A stretch of 46,467 nt of DNA, from contig JAUYSM010000066.1 of NCBI GenBank assembly GCA_030696315.1, positions 1-46,467 of the forward strand, written 5' to 3'. Shown here piece after piece: positions 36,848 through 44,444 of the stretch. Position numbers and translations under genes: made by a program. This DNA comes from Pseudohongiella sp. (GTDB lineage Bacteria > Pseudomonadota > Gammaproteobacteria > Pseudomonadales > Pseudohongiellaceae). The first letter of the stretch is position 1. Every line of letters begins with the position of its first letter. The notes below the pieces were generated by a model. The model had not been told where the DNA came from. It saw nothing but the letters and a program-made list of their open reading frames with translations, and searched no databases.

Positions 36848-39652
36848 TTAGTTCTTTGATTTGGGTTTTGCGATCGCTTCCAACATCGACAGCTGTGATG
36901 TCAGGAAGTCTGCGGTGGTGTTAAATTTGTTAATGATGATGTCGTTGGCAGTAAACGAGGCTGCCAATTTACTTTCTGTTCGCGCCAAGCGTTCGTTGAG
37001 CGAGACTCTGTCATCGGCAATTTTGACTAATTCTTGATTGAGAGCTGCCTGTCGTCCGCCCAGAATTCCTCCAGGTTTCAGATAGGCGTCTAGCAAGCGA
37101 TTGAGCTGATCCGCCACTCCACGGCTGTAGTTGATAGTTCCCCGACTGCCCGTGCTGCCGCCGCTGATCTTTAATATCAGCCCAGCTGACGCATCTGCTT
37201 CACCGCTTGCCGATTTACCGATAGCCCCTAGTGAGCCCTTGCCCGTTGCAAATCCAAAAATACTGCTCGCATCACCTTGCAGAGCGCTGACCGAAACACT
37301 GGAAGATGGACCAACCGTATTGGAAATAATGCCAAAACCACCAGAAGAAGCGTCGTATTCAACCCGGACAGATACCCCCGCTGCCATCAAAGCAGCATCA
37401 TTGTTGATCGCAGTCTGCATGACAGTCGCCACTGCATCGGGATCAGTGTCAGCCAGTACCCCCAAGGTGATATTGCCGGAAAGAATGCCATCAACTTCGA
37501 CTTTAAAGCTGTCCAGCACAGAACTGGCGGACAAATCGCCATATGCTGCATTCAGATAGAAACCTGGCACTGCTGGATCTTTGCTACTGGAAGCCGACAG
37601 AATTTGTCCTTTTCCTGTTGCCTCAATTCCATTGATTGTGCCCGCTACATCGACCCCTCGCGTGGCGACGGCTGCTGCTCCCGCACCTTCATGAAGCCCT
37701 AGTTTTTGAGCGGATGCCACATTCACCTGACTGAATGTAAACAGATCACCCGCGTCCGCTGTAGAAAACACCAAGCGACCGTAGTCATCGTCTGCGTTGT
37801 AGACGTAGTCGACAAATACTTCGATACCATCACCGGAAAAAGCTGTATCCAGCATGGATTTTAATGCCGTCGTCAATTCATCCGGTGTGGTGTACGTTGT
37901 TTGTGGCAAGCTTAACAAACCGCTGCTGATACCATTTACGGAGAATTCAAATTCAGTATCACTGTCAACCACCAGCGCGGTATCAAATGGGTCCGAGCTC
38001 ACGCCGGTGGTATTTGCCAGACTAGCGAGTTGGTTTCCCAGAAAGGGCCCATACCCATCTTCAACCAGACCCAGAGTATTAGCGGCCGCAGTTGAAATAC
38101 TCACAATACGGACTACCGATTCGGATCCATATCGATTTGAGCTCATTTCAAACCGATTATCCGTGGCGTTAAAACTCACCGTAATGGTGTCTTCGGCATC
38201 TAGAACTTCACTGTTACTGTTTATCTGTCGTTGAATCTCTTCTGCCAGGTCATCCGCAGTAGCATAAGTCCCTTCCGTCAGAGTAATACTGGCTTCTGAA
38301 CTGTTCAGCCTGACAGTTAAGGTTTTATTGCTGCTGTCTATGGCGATATTGCCTGCTCCCAGCGCTGACACCGACACCCCTTCGTAGCTGCCCGTTGTCG
38401 CCATCCTGGTTATTTCAACTGCAAACTGCCCTGCCTTTGTTTGAGACCCCGCTCGTATGAATTCAACTTCGTTATCAGACGACACACCGTTAGCCGCAAA
38501 CAAGGAAGTCACCGCTGACGGGTCCGCAGTAAATGCCGTGCGGAATTTTGCCGAATCAAGCTTGAGTTGATAGTCGCTGAACTGATCGGTAGAGATGCCA
38601 ACTTCCGCCAGCGATCTGACATCCAATGTCGTGTTAAACGAGCGTAATGTGGAGTTAATTTCAGACATCATGCGACGCAGTGCAGCGTCACCCGTCAATA
38701 AACTGCCCTGCCCGCTCTCCCCCGCTTCGGCGTTAAACGCAGTCAACGTATCACCAAGCGTTTTAAGTTGATTGTAACTGTCTACAAAACCCTGCATTTT
38801 TTCGAGTAGTGCAGCGGGATCTTTACTGACAGACAAACTGACTGGGCCATTGGTGGTTTCTTTTAGATTGAGTGTCACACCCGGAATTACACCCACTACC
38901 AGATTGTTTTCCCGAGTCACTGACAGGCCATTCACGGTAAATTGTGCATCCTGTGCAGCCTGGGTTTGTGTTGCTGCTTGCGATATTTCATTGAAGTTGA
39001 ACGCTGTCATGCCAGCTGTGCCGGAACCAGTCAGCTGAATACTGTTGTCGGCACCCGCCTCGTCGCTGGTCAGCAATAATCTGAACCCACTACCATCATC
39101 AACAATAGTCGCCTGAACACCGATATCAGCGTCATTGATCGCATCTCGCATGCCAGCCAGTGTATTGTTACTGCTGGAAATAATGACGTTGCGAGATGGT
39201 TTGTCTGTATTGACTGCAAACCCCTGATATACATCGAACTCATCAATATCCGTTGTACCAAACCGGAATGTCAGCACACCCGTGCCAATGGCTTCATTGA
39301 TCGAACTGTAACTTTGGGTTGCGATGGTATGTTGCTGAGCCAATTGTTGGATATTGACTGAATAAGTACCATTGCCTGCGATAGTAGTCGCCGTAGCAGT
39401 CAGTGCATCCTGATTGCTCGATGTTGCAGTACTGGCGTTAAATGCAGACACGCTGTTGAGCGCTTTCATCGATGAATTCAGCTGGCTGATAGCACTGCTT
39501 ACCTCACCAAAGGCAGAAATTTTGGCATCAACAAGGGCTTTTTGAGAGTCAAGACGCAGCTCTGCTGGCGCACGTTCGGCGTTAACCAGGTTCTCGAGTA
39601 GTTCACTGGTCAGCAGCCCTGAACCGATACCCAGTGATTGAATTGTTGCCAT
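36848..39652 (-). CDS. fliD: Flagellar filament cap protein FliD (unusually long)
   Basis: A 934-residue filament cap protein (HAP2), about twice the length of many homologues. FliD_N (about 8-110, IGSGLLTSELLENLVNAERAP), a Flagellin_IN-like region (about 120-275), and FliD_C split by an insertion of about 400 residues (about 400-810). The insertion holds three related modules (about 441-530, 566-653, 714-800), each with a beta strand, a [DE]L helix and a GRL/RFE strand and ending near a (L/F)G(L/F) motif. The C-terminal coiled coil (about 845-930) is normal. ATG 39652 has GAGG six bases upstream. Confidence 0.93.
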   Translation of the reverse strand: MATIQSLGIGSGLLTSELLENLVNAERAPAELRLDSQKALVDAKISAFGEVSSAISQLNSSMKALNSVSAFNASTATSSNQDALTATATTIAGNGTYSVNIQQLAQQHTIATQSYSSINEAIGTGVLTFRFGTTDIDEFDVYQGFAVNTDKPSRNVIISSSNNTLAGMRDAINDADIGVQATIVDDGSGFRLLLTSDEAGADNSIQLTGSGTAGMTAFNFNEISQAATQTQAAQDAQFTVNGLSVTRENNLVVGVIPGVTLNLKETTNGPVSLSVSKDPAALLEKMQGFVDSYNQLKTLGDTLTAFNAEAGESGQGSLLTGDAALRRMMSEINSTLRSFNTTLDVRSLAEVGISTDQFSDYQLKLDSAKFRTAFTADPSAVTSLFAANGVSSDNEVEFIRAGSQTKAGQFAVEITRMATTGSYEGVSVSALGAGNIAIDSSNKTLTVRLNSSEASITLTEGTYATADDLAEEIQRQINSNSEVLDAEDTITVSFNATDNRFEMSSNRYGSESVVRIVSISTAAANTLGLVEDGYGPFLGNQLASLANTTGVSSDPFDTALVVDSDTEFEFSVNGISSGLLSLPQTTYTTPDELTTALKSMLDTAFSGDGIEVFVDYVYNADDDYGRLVFSTADAGDLFTFSQVNVASAQKLGLHEGAGAAAVATRGVDVAGTINGIEATGKGQILSASSSKDPAVPGFYLNAAYGDLSASSVLDSFKVEVDGILSGNITLGVLADTDPDAVATVMQTAINNDAALMAAGVSVRVEYDASSGGFGIISNTVGPSSSVSVSALQGDASSIFGFATGKGSLGAIGKSASGEADASAGLILKISGGSTGSRGTINYSRGVADQLNRLLDAYLKPGGILGGRQAALNQELVKIADDRVSLNERLARTESKLAASFTANDIIINKFNTTADFLTSQLSMLEAIAKPKSKN

Positions 39653-39739
39653 ATCTGCCTCGTTCTCAAACTCTTTATGCTTTCCGGCTGCACTTTTTGC
39701 CCCGGACTGCGACTGCGCGCCAGATTTCATCTTGAAATT

Positions 39740-39755
39740 AGCAAGAAACGCGCCA
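39740..39755 (-). promoter_or_regulatory. Sigma-54 promoter for fliD
   Basis: Minus strand TGGCGCG-TTTC-TTGCT, nearly identical to the RpoN consensus TGGCACG-N4-TTGCW with invariant GG and GC twelve bases apart. Expected start near 39729, leaving a leader of about 77 bases before the fliD ATG. FleQ encoded nearby is the natural activator. Confidence 0.8.
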
Positions 39756-39793
39756 GCACTCGCAAATCATCTCAATCCCTTGTGTTACTCAGG

Positions 39794-39820
39794 TTATCGA
39801 CTGTTCTCTCATTAACTTGA
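39794..39820 (-). promoter_or_regulatory. Sigma-28 (FliA) promoter upstream of fliD
   Basis: Minus strand TCAAGTTA, 11-base spacer, GTCGATAA; consensus is TAAAGTTT-N11-GCCGATAA. It lies 39 bases upstream of the sigma-54 promoter, so fliD-fliS would have two promoters. Confidence 0.7.
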
Positions 39821-39926
39821 CGCGACTAGCGGCAAGGGTTTGCCGCACTCCTTTGCCAGCCGAATGCCTGGATGGCAACAAAAGGTCTCGTTTTGACGCA
39901 GATGGCAGGAATAACATCTCAAAAGA

Positions 39927-39955
39927 TTGTGAGTCGGCACAGGCTTGGCTAGAAT
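39927..39955 (+). promoter_or_regulatory. Promoter of the secreted-protein gene (sigma-70, with overlapping sigma-54-like site)
   Basis: TTGTGA (39927-39932), 17-base spacer, TAGAAT (39950-39955) is a good sigma-70 promoter. The same stretch contains CGGCACA-GGCT-TGGCT (39935-39950), which keeps the GG/GC spacing of a sigma-54 promoter but deviates at other positions. Sigma-70 is the better reading. Confidence 0.5.
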
Positions 39956-39983
39956 CATCTCAAACGTAAAAGGAGAAGAAGCT

Positions 39984-41021
39984 ATGAACAATAGACCCAT
40001 CGGCACCTGCAGACTCACTTTGCTGGGCGCAAGCATTGCCACACTCACGTTTTTGTCCCTCAGCGCATGGGCGCAGGACGACTATACCGTGCCGCGTACC
40101 TGGGACGGTGCGCCCGATTTACAAGGTGTCTGGCGCAATGCAACTGTCACGCCGCTGGAGCGTCCGGCAGAGCTGGGCAACAAGCGCGCCTACACACGCG
40201 AAGAAGCCTTTGCGCTGGAGCAGGCAGCTCAGCAAGAAGTAGAAGAGGATAACGAACCACTGGATCCCAACCGTCCGCCACCACCCGCAACGGCATTGCC
40301 GCCGGTAGGCAACTACGACCTGTTCTGGACTGATCGCGGCATGTTTATGCCAACAATCAATGGTGAATACCGCACCTCTATTATTATCGAGCCTGAAAAT
40401 GGCCAGATTCCAGGTTACAAACCTGAGTTTCTGGCTGCTCGTGCTGCACAACGGGCCAGCGGCCCGGGACCTTTTGATGGCCCCGAGGGTCGAGGAGCAG
40501 GCGAGCGATGCTTGCTGTCGTTTGGCTCTCACTCAGGCCCGCCCATGTTGCCCGTGATGTACAACAGCCATTATGAAATTTTTCAATCTCCCGGTTACGT
40601 GGTGATTCTGGCCGAGATGGTGCATGACGCTCGCATCATTAAAATCATGGATGATCATGCACCAACGGCGGACGTCATGGAAAAATGGATGGGCGATTCG
40701 ATTGGCCGATGGGAAGGCGACACGCTGGTTGTAGAGACAAGGCATTTTAATCCTGACCAGAATTTTCGGGGTGCGTCAGAGAATCTGACCGTAATCGAAA
40801 AATTCAGGCGCGATCACGAGCACAAAATTATCTACAGTTTTACCGTACAAGACCCCAGCGTGTTCGAATCCAGTTTTACGGGAGAACTGGCTCTGACATC
40901 GTTTGATGAACCTATTTACGAGTACGCCTGTCATGAAGGTAACTACGCGCTGGCCGGCACGCTTGCGGGAGCGCGGTTAGCCGAAGAAGAAGCTCGTAAG
41001 GCATCTGAAGCCCAACAGTAA
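39984..41021 (+). CDS. Secreted protein of unknown function inserted in the flagellar locus
   Basis: A 345-residue protein. ATG 39984 with AGGAG eight bases upstream. A signal peptide ends near LSAWA-QDD (residue about 30). The mature part opens with RTWDGAPDLQGVW, has a Pro-rich stretch (about 100-115), then NGQIPGYKPEFLAAR and GRWEGDTLVVETRHFNPD, ending in an Ala/Glu-rich tail. Similar PDLxGVW / WEGDTLVVE proteins are common in some environmental Proteobacteria and Acidobacteria, all of unknown function. It points against the flanking fliD and flaG genes and ends at a strong terminator, so it is an independent unit. Confidence 0.85.
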   Translation: MNNRPIGTCRLTLLGASIATLTFLSLSAWAQDDYTVPRTWDGAPDLQGVWRNATVTPLERPAELGNKRAYTREEAFALEQAAQQEVEEDNEPLDPNRPPPPATALPPVGNYDLFWTDRGMFMPTINGEYRTSIIIEPENGQIPGYKPEFLAARAAQRASGPGPFDGPEGRGAGERCLLSFGSHSGPPMLPVMYNSHYEIFQSPGYVVILAEMVHDARIIKIMDDHAPTADVMEKWMGDSIGRWEGDTLVVETRHFNPDQNFRGASENLTVIEKFRRDHEHKIIYSFTVQDPSVFESSFTGELALTSFDEPIYEYACHEGNYALAGTLAGARLAEEEARKASEAQQ

Positions 41022-41030
41022 ATCAGGGAC

Positions 41031-41069
41031 AAAAAAAAGGGATGATCATTTAGATCATCCCTTTTTTTT
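41031..41069. terminator. Bidirectional rho-independent terminator
   Basis: GGGATGATC-ATTTA-GATCATCCC, a perfect 9-base stem, with eight A before it and eight T after it. It serves the secreted-protein gene (+) and flaG (-), which converge here. Confidence 0.92.
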
Positions 41070-41104
41070 GTGTCCACATAATCACAATTGATCGTGTGAT
41101 GCCT

Positions 41105-41563
41105 CTAGACTTGCGCTTTAAACAGCGATATCGGCTCCTGAGATTCAAGCTTGCGAGCCAGCTCCTGAGCTTCAACACTGTCAAACTGTCTTAGCACTTT
41201 GCGCGATTCGCGATCGACAACTGTCACCGATGGCTCACCACTGTCCGGGTCAAAATCAAAAATAATATCGCGTTTGACTGACTGTACGTACTCATTCAAA
41301 CGTGACACGGCATGCTCGGTAGAACTGTTTTTTGCCGCCGAAACCTCATTATCTTTATCAACATCAGTGAGTTTCTTTAACCCACCACGTGACTCGGACT
41401 CTGATTGCGTTTTGTGCTTTGCCGACTGCTGCTGATCTTGTTTGTGTTCGAGCGGGTTTTCCGCTTGCTCAAGACCATTTTCGGTATCAATGGCCTGCAC
41501 AGAATTGATTTTTTCCCTGGCAACTAACGCAGGCTGGAATCGGGTGATACTGATTTCACTCAC
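41105..41563 (-). CDS. flaG: Flagellar protein FlaG
   Basis: A 152-residue FlaG-family protein: disordered, charged N-terminal part (about 25-95) and the conserved FlaG domain (about 95-148; IIFDFDPDSGEPSVTVVDRESRKVLRQF). It influences filament length or stability in species studied. GTG start with GGGGGAGG seven bases upstream, a very strong Shine-Dalgarno. It follows flagellin 1, as in Pseudomonas and Vibrio, and has its own sigma-28 promoter. Confidence 0.93.
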   Translation of the reverse strand: MSEISITRFQPALVAREKINSVQAIDTENGLEQAENPLEHKQDQQQSAKHKTQSESESRGGLKKLTDVDKDNEVSAAKNSSTEHAVSRLNEYVQSVKRDIIFDFDPDSGEPSVTVVDRESRKVLRQFDSVEAQELARKLESQEPISLFKAQV

Positions 41564-41649
41564 AACGCGCCTCCCCCAACAAGCTCAGGGTTAATGATTC
41601 CGGGTGGACATTCACAAATTCCGGAAACTACGTCCGGCCCGGACCAGCA

Positions 41650-41698
41650 AAACAAAATCCGCCCGGTGAAACCTTGTTATCGGTGAATACCGGGCGGA
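41650..41698 (-). terminator. Rho-independent terminator of flagellin 1
   Basis: On the minus strand TCCGCCCGGT pairs with ACCGGGCGGA (41698-41689 with 41667-41658), 10-base stem with a 21-base loop, followed by TTTTGTTTT. It ends the flagellin message 14 bases after the stop codon. Confidence 0.8.
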
Positions 41699-41703
41699 CT
41701 TTA
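41677..41703 (-). promoter_or_regulatory. Sigma-28 promoter for flaG, nested in the flagellin terminator
   Basis: Minus strand TAAAGTCC (41703-41696), 11-base spacer, ACCGATAA (41684-41677); consensus TAAAGTTT-N11-GCCGATAA. The -35 box runs into the first hairpin arm and the -10 box sits in the hairpin loop. The leader to the flaG GTG would be about 105 bases. Confidence 0.75.
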
Positions 41704-41711
41704 GTCTTTTA

Positions 41712-43805
41712 TTAACGCAGCAGTGACAATACTTGCTCAGGACCAGAATTCGCCTGCGACAGGATGGAAATACCAGCCTGCTGCAGAACCTGACTACGTG
41801 ACAGAGCCGCTGCTTCAGAAGCGAAGTCAGCGTCTTTGATACGTGAGTTTGCAGTTGACAGGTTTTCTGACGTCACTGCGAGGTTGGAAATGGTAGATTC
41901 AAAACGGTTTTGAATCGCACCGAGATCCGCACGAGCACTGTTGATGCTGTTCAGAGCGTTATCTACGGCAGCCAATGCAGCATTTGCGCCTTCTTGGGTA
42001 GAGATATCCACATCGCTCAGGAACTGACCGGATTCTGCGCCACCGTAGGTGCCGGCAGTGAAACCAAGCTGTTCCAACGCAGCGTTGCCATTAGTGCCTC
42101 CTGAAACGGTGAACTTACCGCCAGAGCTCAACGTTACAGAGCTGTAAGTTGTCTGTGGGGTTGCAACAGCTGAGGTATTCGCGATACCAAAATCATCAGC
42201 AGTTGCCAACAATGTGGAATCAACACCCATCACAATGTTACGGCCATCAGCCGCAGTCAGTGTCAGGCCTTCACCGTTATCCTCTGCAGTAACACCAGTT
42301 TGACCGGCAACAGCATTGATTGCTGCTGCTGCAGAGGCACGGTCAGCATCCTGATCGGCAACAGAGGTCAACGTAATATCGACACCATTCAAGCTCAATA
42401 CCAGTGATTCACCGGCTGCTGCCGTTGTGGTCTGAGCGCCTTCGATCACGTTGGCATTGGCTGTAGCCGTTACACCCGTTGCATCTGAAGACTTGTTGAT
42501 GGCAGCTGCGATAGCAATGGCCGAACCTTCCTTCAAGCTACTGAAGTCAGCGTCTGAAGACAGCGTGTATGAGGCTGAATCATCCGCCGCGCTGGCAGCT
42601 GCAATGGCAACACCATTGATCACCAGGTCGCCGGCGTCCAGGCTAATTGTCGCATCAGCAGCAGCATCAGCTGCCTGACGTGTGTTTGTGCTGACATTGG
42701 ATACGCCTGACGTGTAGCTGCCTGCTGTTAAACCAGCATTGGCTGGATCCGTACCACTAATTTCGATTGAGCTGACATCAGCGTTTGCTACCAGCGTAAA
42801 TCCACCTGCATAGGTGTCCGCGGCCGCAAGACCAGTGTTGGCAGCAGTCAAGGTAGTGAATGCAACCTCGATGTTGCGTCCATCAGCAGCGACCAGTGTT
42901 ACGCCCAGATCGTCGTCACCCGTATCAACAGCAGTAACACCGGTCAGGTCAGATTGTGCGTTAATCGCAGTCACAACAGATGCTCTGGTGGTAGCAGCAT
43001 TAGCAGTTGTCTGAATTGAAATTGCAGTCCCGTTGATAGTGACCGAACCGGTTGCATCACCAGCAGTCATGACGCTACCGGCAACGCTATTAGCGTCAAC
43101 AACAGCGGTTACACCAGTCTGATCAGACACACGATTAATGGCTGCAGCCTTGGAAATAGCGCTGGTGCTGACCTCTGCAGTTGAAGCGTTGTCGTCTGCT
43201 GCACGGGTAGCACCTACAGATACGCCATTGATAATCAACTCGCCTGCTGCCAATGCATCATCAGTGCGAACTGAAGATACACCGTTCTTTGAAGCCACAC
43301 CCAAGGTGTCAGCTGTCAATTTGCCGATTGACACATTAACTGCGTCACCAGCATTAGCACCCACCTGGATTGAAGTAGCAAACGTACCATCCAACAGTTT
43401 TACACCGTTGAAGTTGGTTGTTTCGGCAGTACGACCGAGCTCTTCCAACAGTTGACTGGCTTCCGCTTGCAGAGCTTCACGGTCTGAAGCACTGTTTGTA
43501 CCGTTGGCTGCTTGCAGTGCCAGTTCACGAACACGTTGCAGTGATTCGGTCATGGAGCCGAGTGCGCCTTCTGCTGTCTGAGCCAGAGACACGCCGTCGC
43601 CTGAGTTACGGATCGCTACCGCGATACCTTTGATCTGCGAGTCAAAACGGGTAGAAATCGCAAGACCGGCGGCATCGTCTTTGGCGCTGTTAATACGCAG
43701 ACCAGAAGACAGACGCTGCAGGGCCTGATTGGTTTCAGCTTGTGAGCTGGTCAGATTGCGCTGCGCGTTAAGTGAAGCGATATTGGTATTTATGACTTGA
43801 GCCAT
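41712..43805 (-). CDS. fliC: Flagellin 1, long form with duplicated surface domain
   Basis: A 697-residue flagellin. The conserved D0/D1 helices are normal at both ends (AQVINTNIASLNAQRNL start; SRSQVLQQAGISILSQANSG end). The variable part consists of two related units, about residues 187-365 and 391-588, each with Flagellin_IN-like motifs (INGVSVG/INGVAIA, INAQSDLTGV/INAVAGQTGV, LVAADGRNI/LTAADGRNI). ATG 43805 has AGGAG nine bases upstream and a sigma-28 promoter. Highly similar to flagellin 2. Confidence 0.95.
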   Translation of the reverse strand: MAQVINTNIASLNAQRNLTSSQAETNQALQRLSSGLRINSAKDDAAGLAISTRFDSQIKGIAVAIRNSGDGVSLAQTAEGALGSMTESLQRVRELALQAANGTNSASDREALQAEASQLLEELGRTAETTNFNGVKLLDGTFATSIQVGANAGDAVNVSIGKLTADTLGVASKNGVSSVRTDDALAAGELIINGVSVGATRAADDNASTAEVSTSAISKAAAINRVSDQTGVTAVVDANSVAGSVMTAGDATGSVTINGTAISIQTTANAATTRASVVTAINAQSDLTGVTAVDTGDDDLGVTLVAADGRNIEVAFTTLTAANTGLAAADTYAGGFTLVANADVSSIEISGTDPANAGLTAGSYTSGVSNVSTNTRQAADAAADATISLDAGDLVINGVAIAAASAADDSASYTLSSDADFSSLKEGSAIAIAAAINKSSDATGVTATANANVIEGAQTTTAAAGESLVLSLNGVDITLTSVADQDADRASAAAAINAVAGQTGVTAEDNGEGLTLTAADGRNIVMGVDSTLLATADDFGIANTSAVATPQTTYSSVTLSSGGKFTVSGGTNGNAALEQLGFTAGTYGGAESGQFLSDVDISTQEGANAALAAVDNALNSINSARADLGAIQNRFESTISNLAVTSENLSTANSRIKDADFASEAAALSRSQVLQQAGISILSQANSGPEQVLSLLR

Positions 43806-43888
43806 GCTTGTTTACTCCTGAGTTTACACATTAAACTGAGCGCATACCGAAGAGACTTTAAACAGCTCACTGTTATGCGTTACCCCAT

Positions 43889-43915
43889 TTAACGACACGA
43901 AAATTTAAACCTTTA
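43889..43915 (-). promoter_or_regulatory. Sigma-28 (FliA) promoter of flagellin 1
   Basis: Minus strand TAAAGGTT (43915-43908), 11-base spacer, GTCGTTAA (43896-43889). Start of transcription expected near 43881, 75 bases before the ATG. Confidence 0.8.
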
Positions 43916-43988
43916 ATTGAAATTTAAGGATTTTTTCGGGTTCGGCAGAAAATATTTTTCTTTAGAACTTTTTTTAAGGAATAATCAG

Positions 43989-44372
43989 ATGTGTTCAGAC
44001 AGCACAGAAACGACAGACGGTATCAGTTCTGATACCTACAAAAATATTCTTTCTGATCATAAAGTTAAGTGGCAAGCCATTCTCACCTGTTCAGAACAGC
44101 TTTTACAACTTGCGTACCAAAAAAACTGGCCAGCGCTAATTGAACTTCATAAACAACGGGATGATTTGCTGGATACTTTTTTTAGAAATGCCATCGCGGA
44201 AGGGCTTATTGACAAGATAAAGGAAGATATCCTGATTATAAAAGAGCGCGATGAAGAAATTGTTCGATTGGTAAAAAATAATCAACAACAATTGGGCGAC
44301 GAGTCACAGCAATTACTCGCCATGAAGAAACGCATCAACAGCTACTTATCGGCAGGCGGTGAAAAACTTTAG
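43989..44372 (+). CDS. FliT-like flagellar chaperone
   Basis: A 127-residue all-helical protein resembling FliT: a first helix with KVKWQAILTCSEQLLQLAYQKNWPALIELHKQRDDLL and a second charged helix pair (DILIIKERDEEIVRLVKNNQQQL). FliT chaperones FliD. ATG 43989 has AAGGA eight bases upstream. It sits between the two flagellin genes on the opposite strand, not after fliS as usual. No plus-strand flagellar promoter was found before it. A sigma-28 promoter on the other strand overlaps its last codons. Annotation is by size, helix pattern and context. Confidence 0.7.
   Translation: MCSDSTETTDGISSDTYKNILSDHKVKWQAILTCSEQLLQLAYQKNWPALIELHKQRDDLLDTFFRNAIAEGLIDKIKEDILIIKERDEEIVRLVKNNQQQLGDESQQLLAMKKRINSYLSAGGEKL
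44346..44371 (-). promoter_or_regulatory. Near-consensus sigma-28 promoter antisense to the FliT-like gene
   Basis: Minus strand TAAAGTTT (44371-44364) and GCCGATAA (44353-44346), both matching the FliA consensus exactly; the spacer is 10 instead of 11 bases. It lies downstream of flagellin 2 and would transcribe toward flagellin 1, antisense to the FliT-like gene. Confidence 0.6.
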
Positions 44373-44393
44373 GCTATTTTTTTTAAAGGTTTA

Positions 44394-44424
44394 CCCCCTT
44401 GCCACTGCTTGCAGCGGAAGGGGG
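44394..44424 (-). terminator. Hairpin after flagellin 2
   Basis: CCCCCTT and AAGGGGG enclose a second paired segment (CTGC/GCAG), about 20 bases past the flagellin 2 stop. No clean T-run follows on the minus strand (GTAAACCTTT), so termination may be weak or rho-dependent. Confidence 0.45.
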
Positions 44425-44444
44425 CTAAAACCAGGTTCAAACTG

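Larger units (their letters stand above)
39653..39983. other. 331-base intergenic region between fliD and a divergent secreted-protein gene
   Basis: No gene seen. It holds the fliD sigma-54 promoter (39740-39755), the fliD sigma-28 promoter (39794-39820), and a promoter for the plus-strand gene (39927-39955). The remainder shows no repeat or hairpin that stands out. Confidence 0.7.

Noticed and set aside
42451-43455. Ala/Val/Ser-rich open frames antisense to flagellin 1 (and similar ones opposite flagellin 2)
   Set aside because: Produced by the biased composition of the flagellin gene; no start signals.
43917-43988. N-terminal extension of the FliT-like protein
   Set aside because: The ATG at 43989 has AAGGA at the right distance; the extension is AT-rich leader sequence and starts inside the flagellin promoter region.
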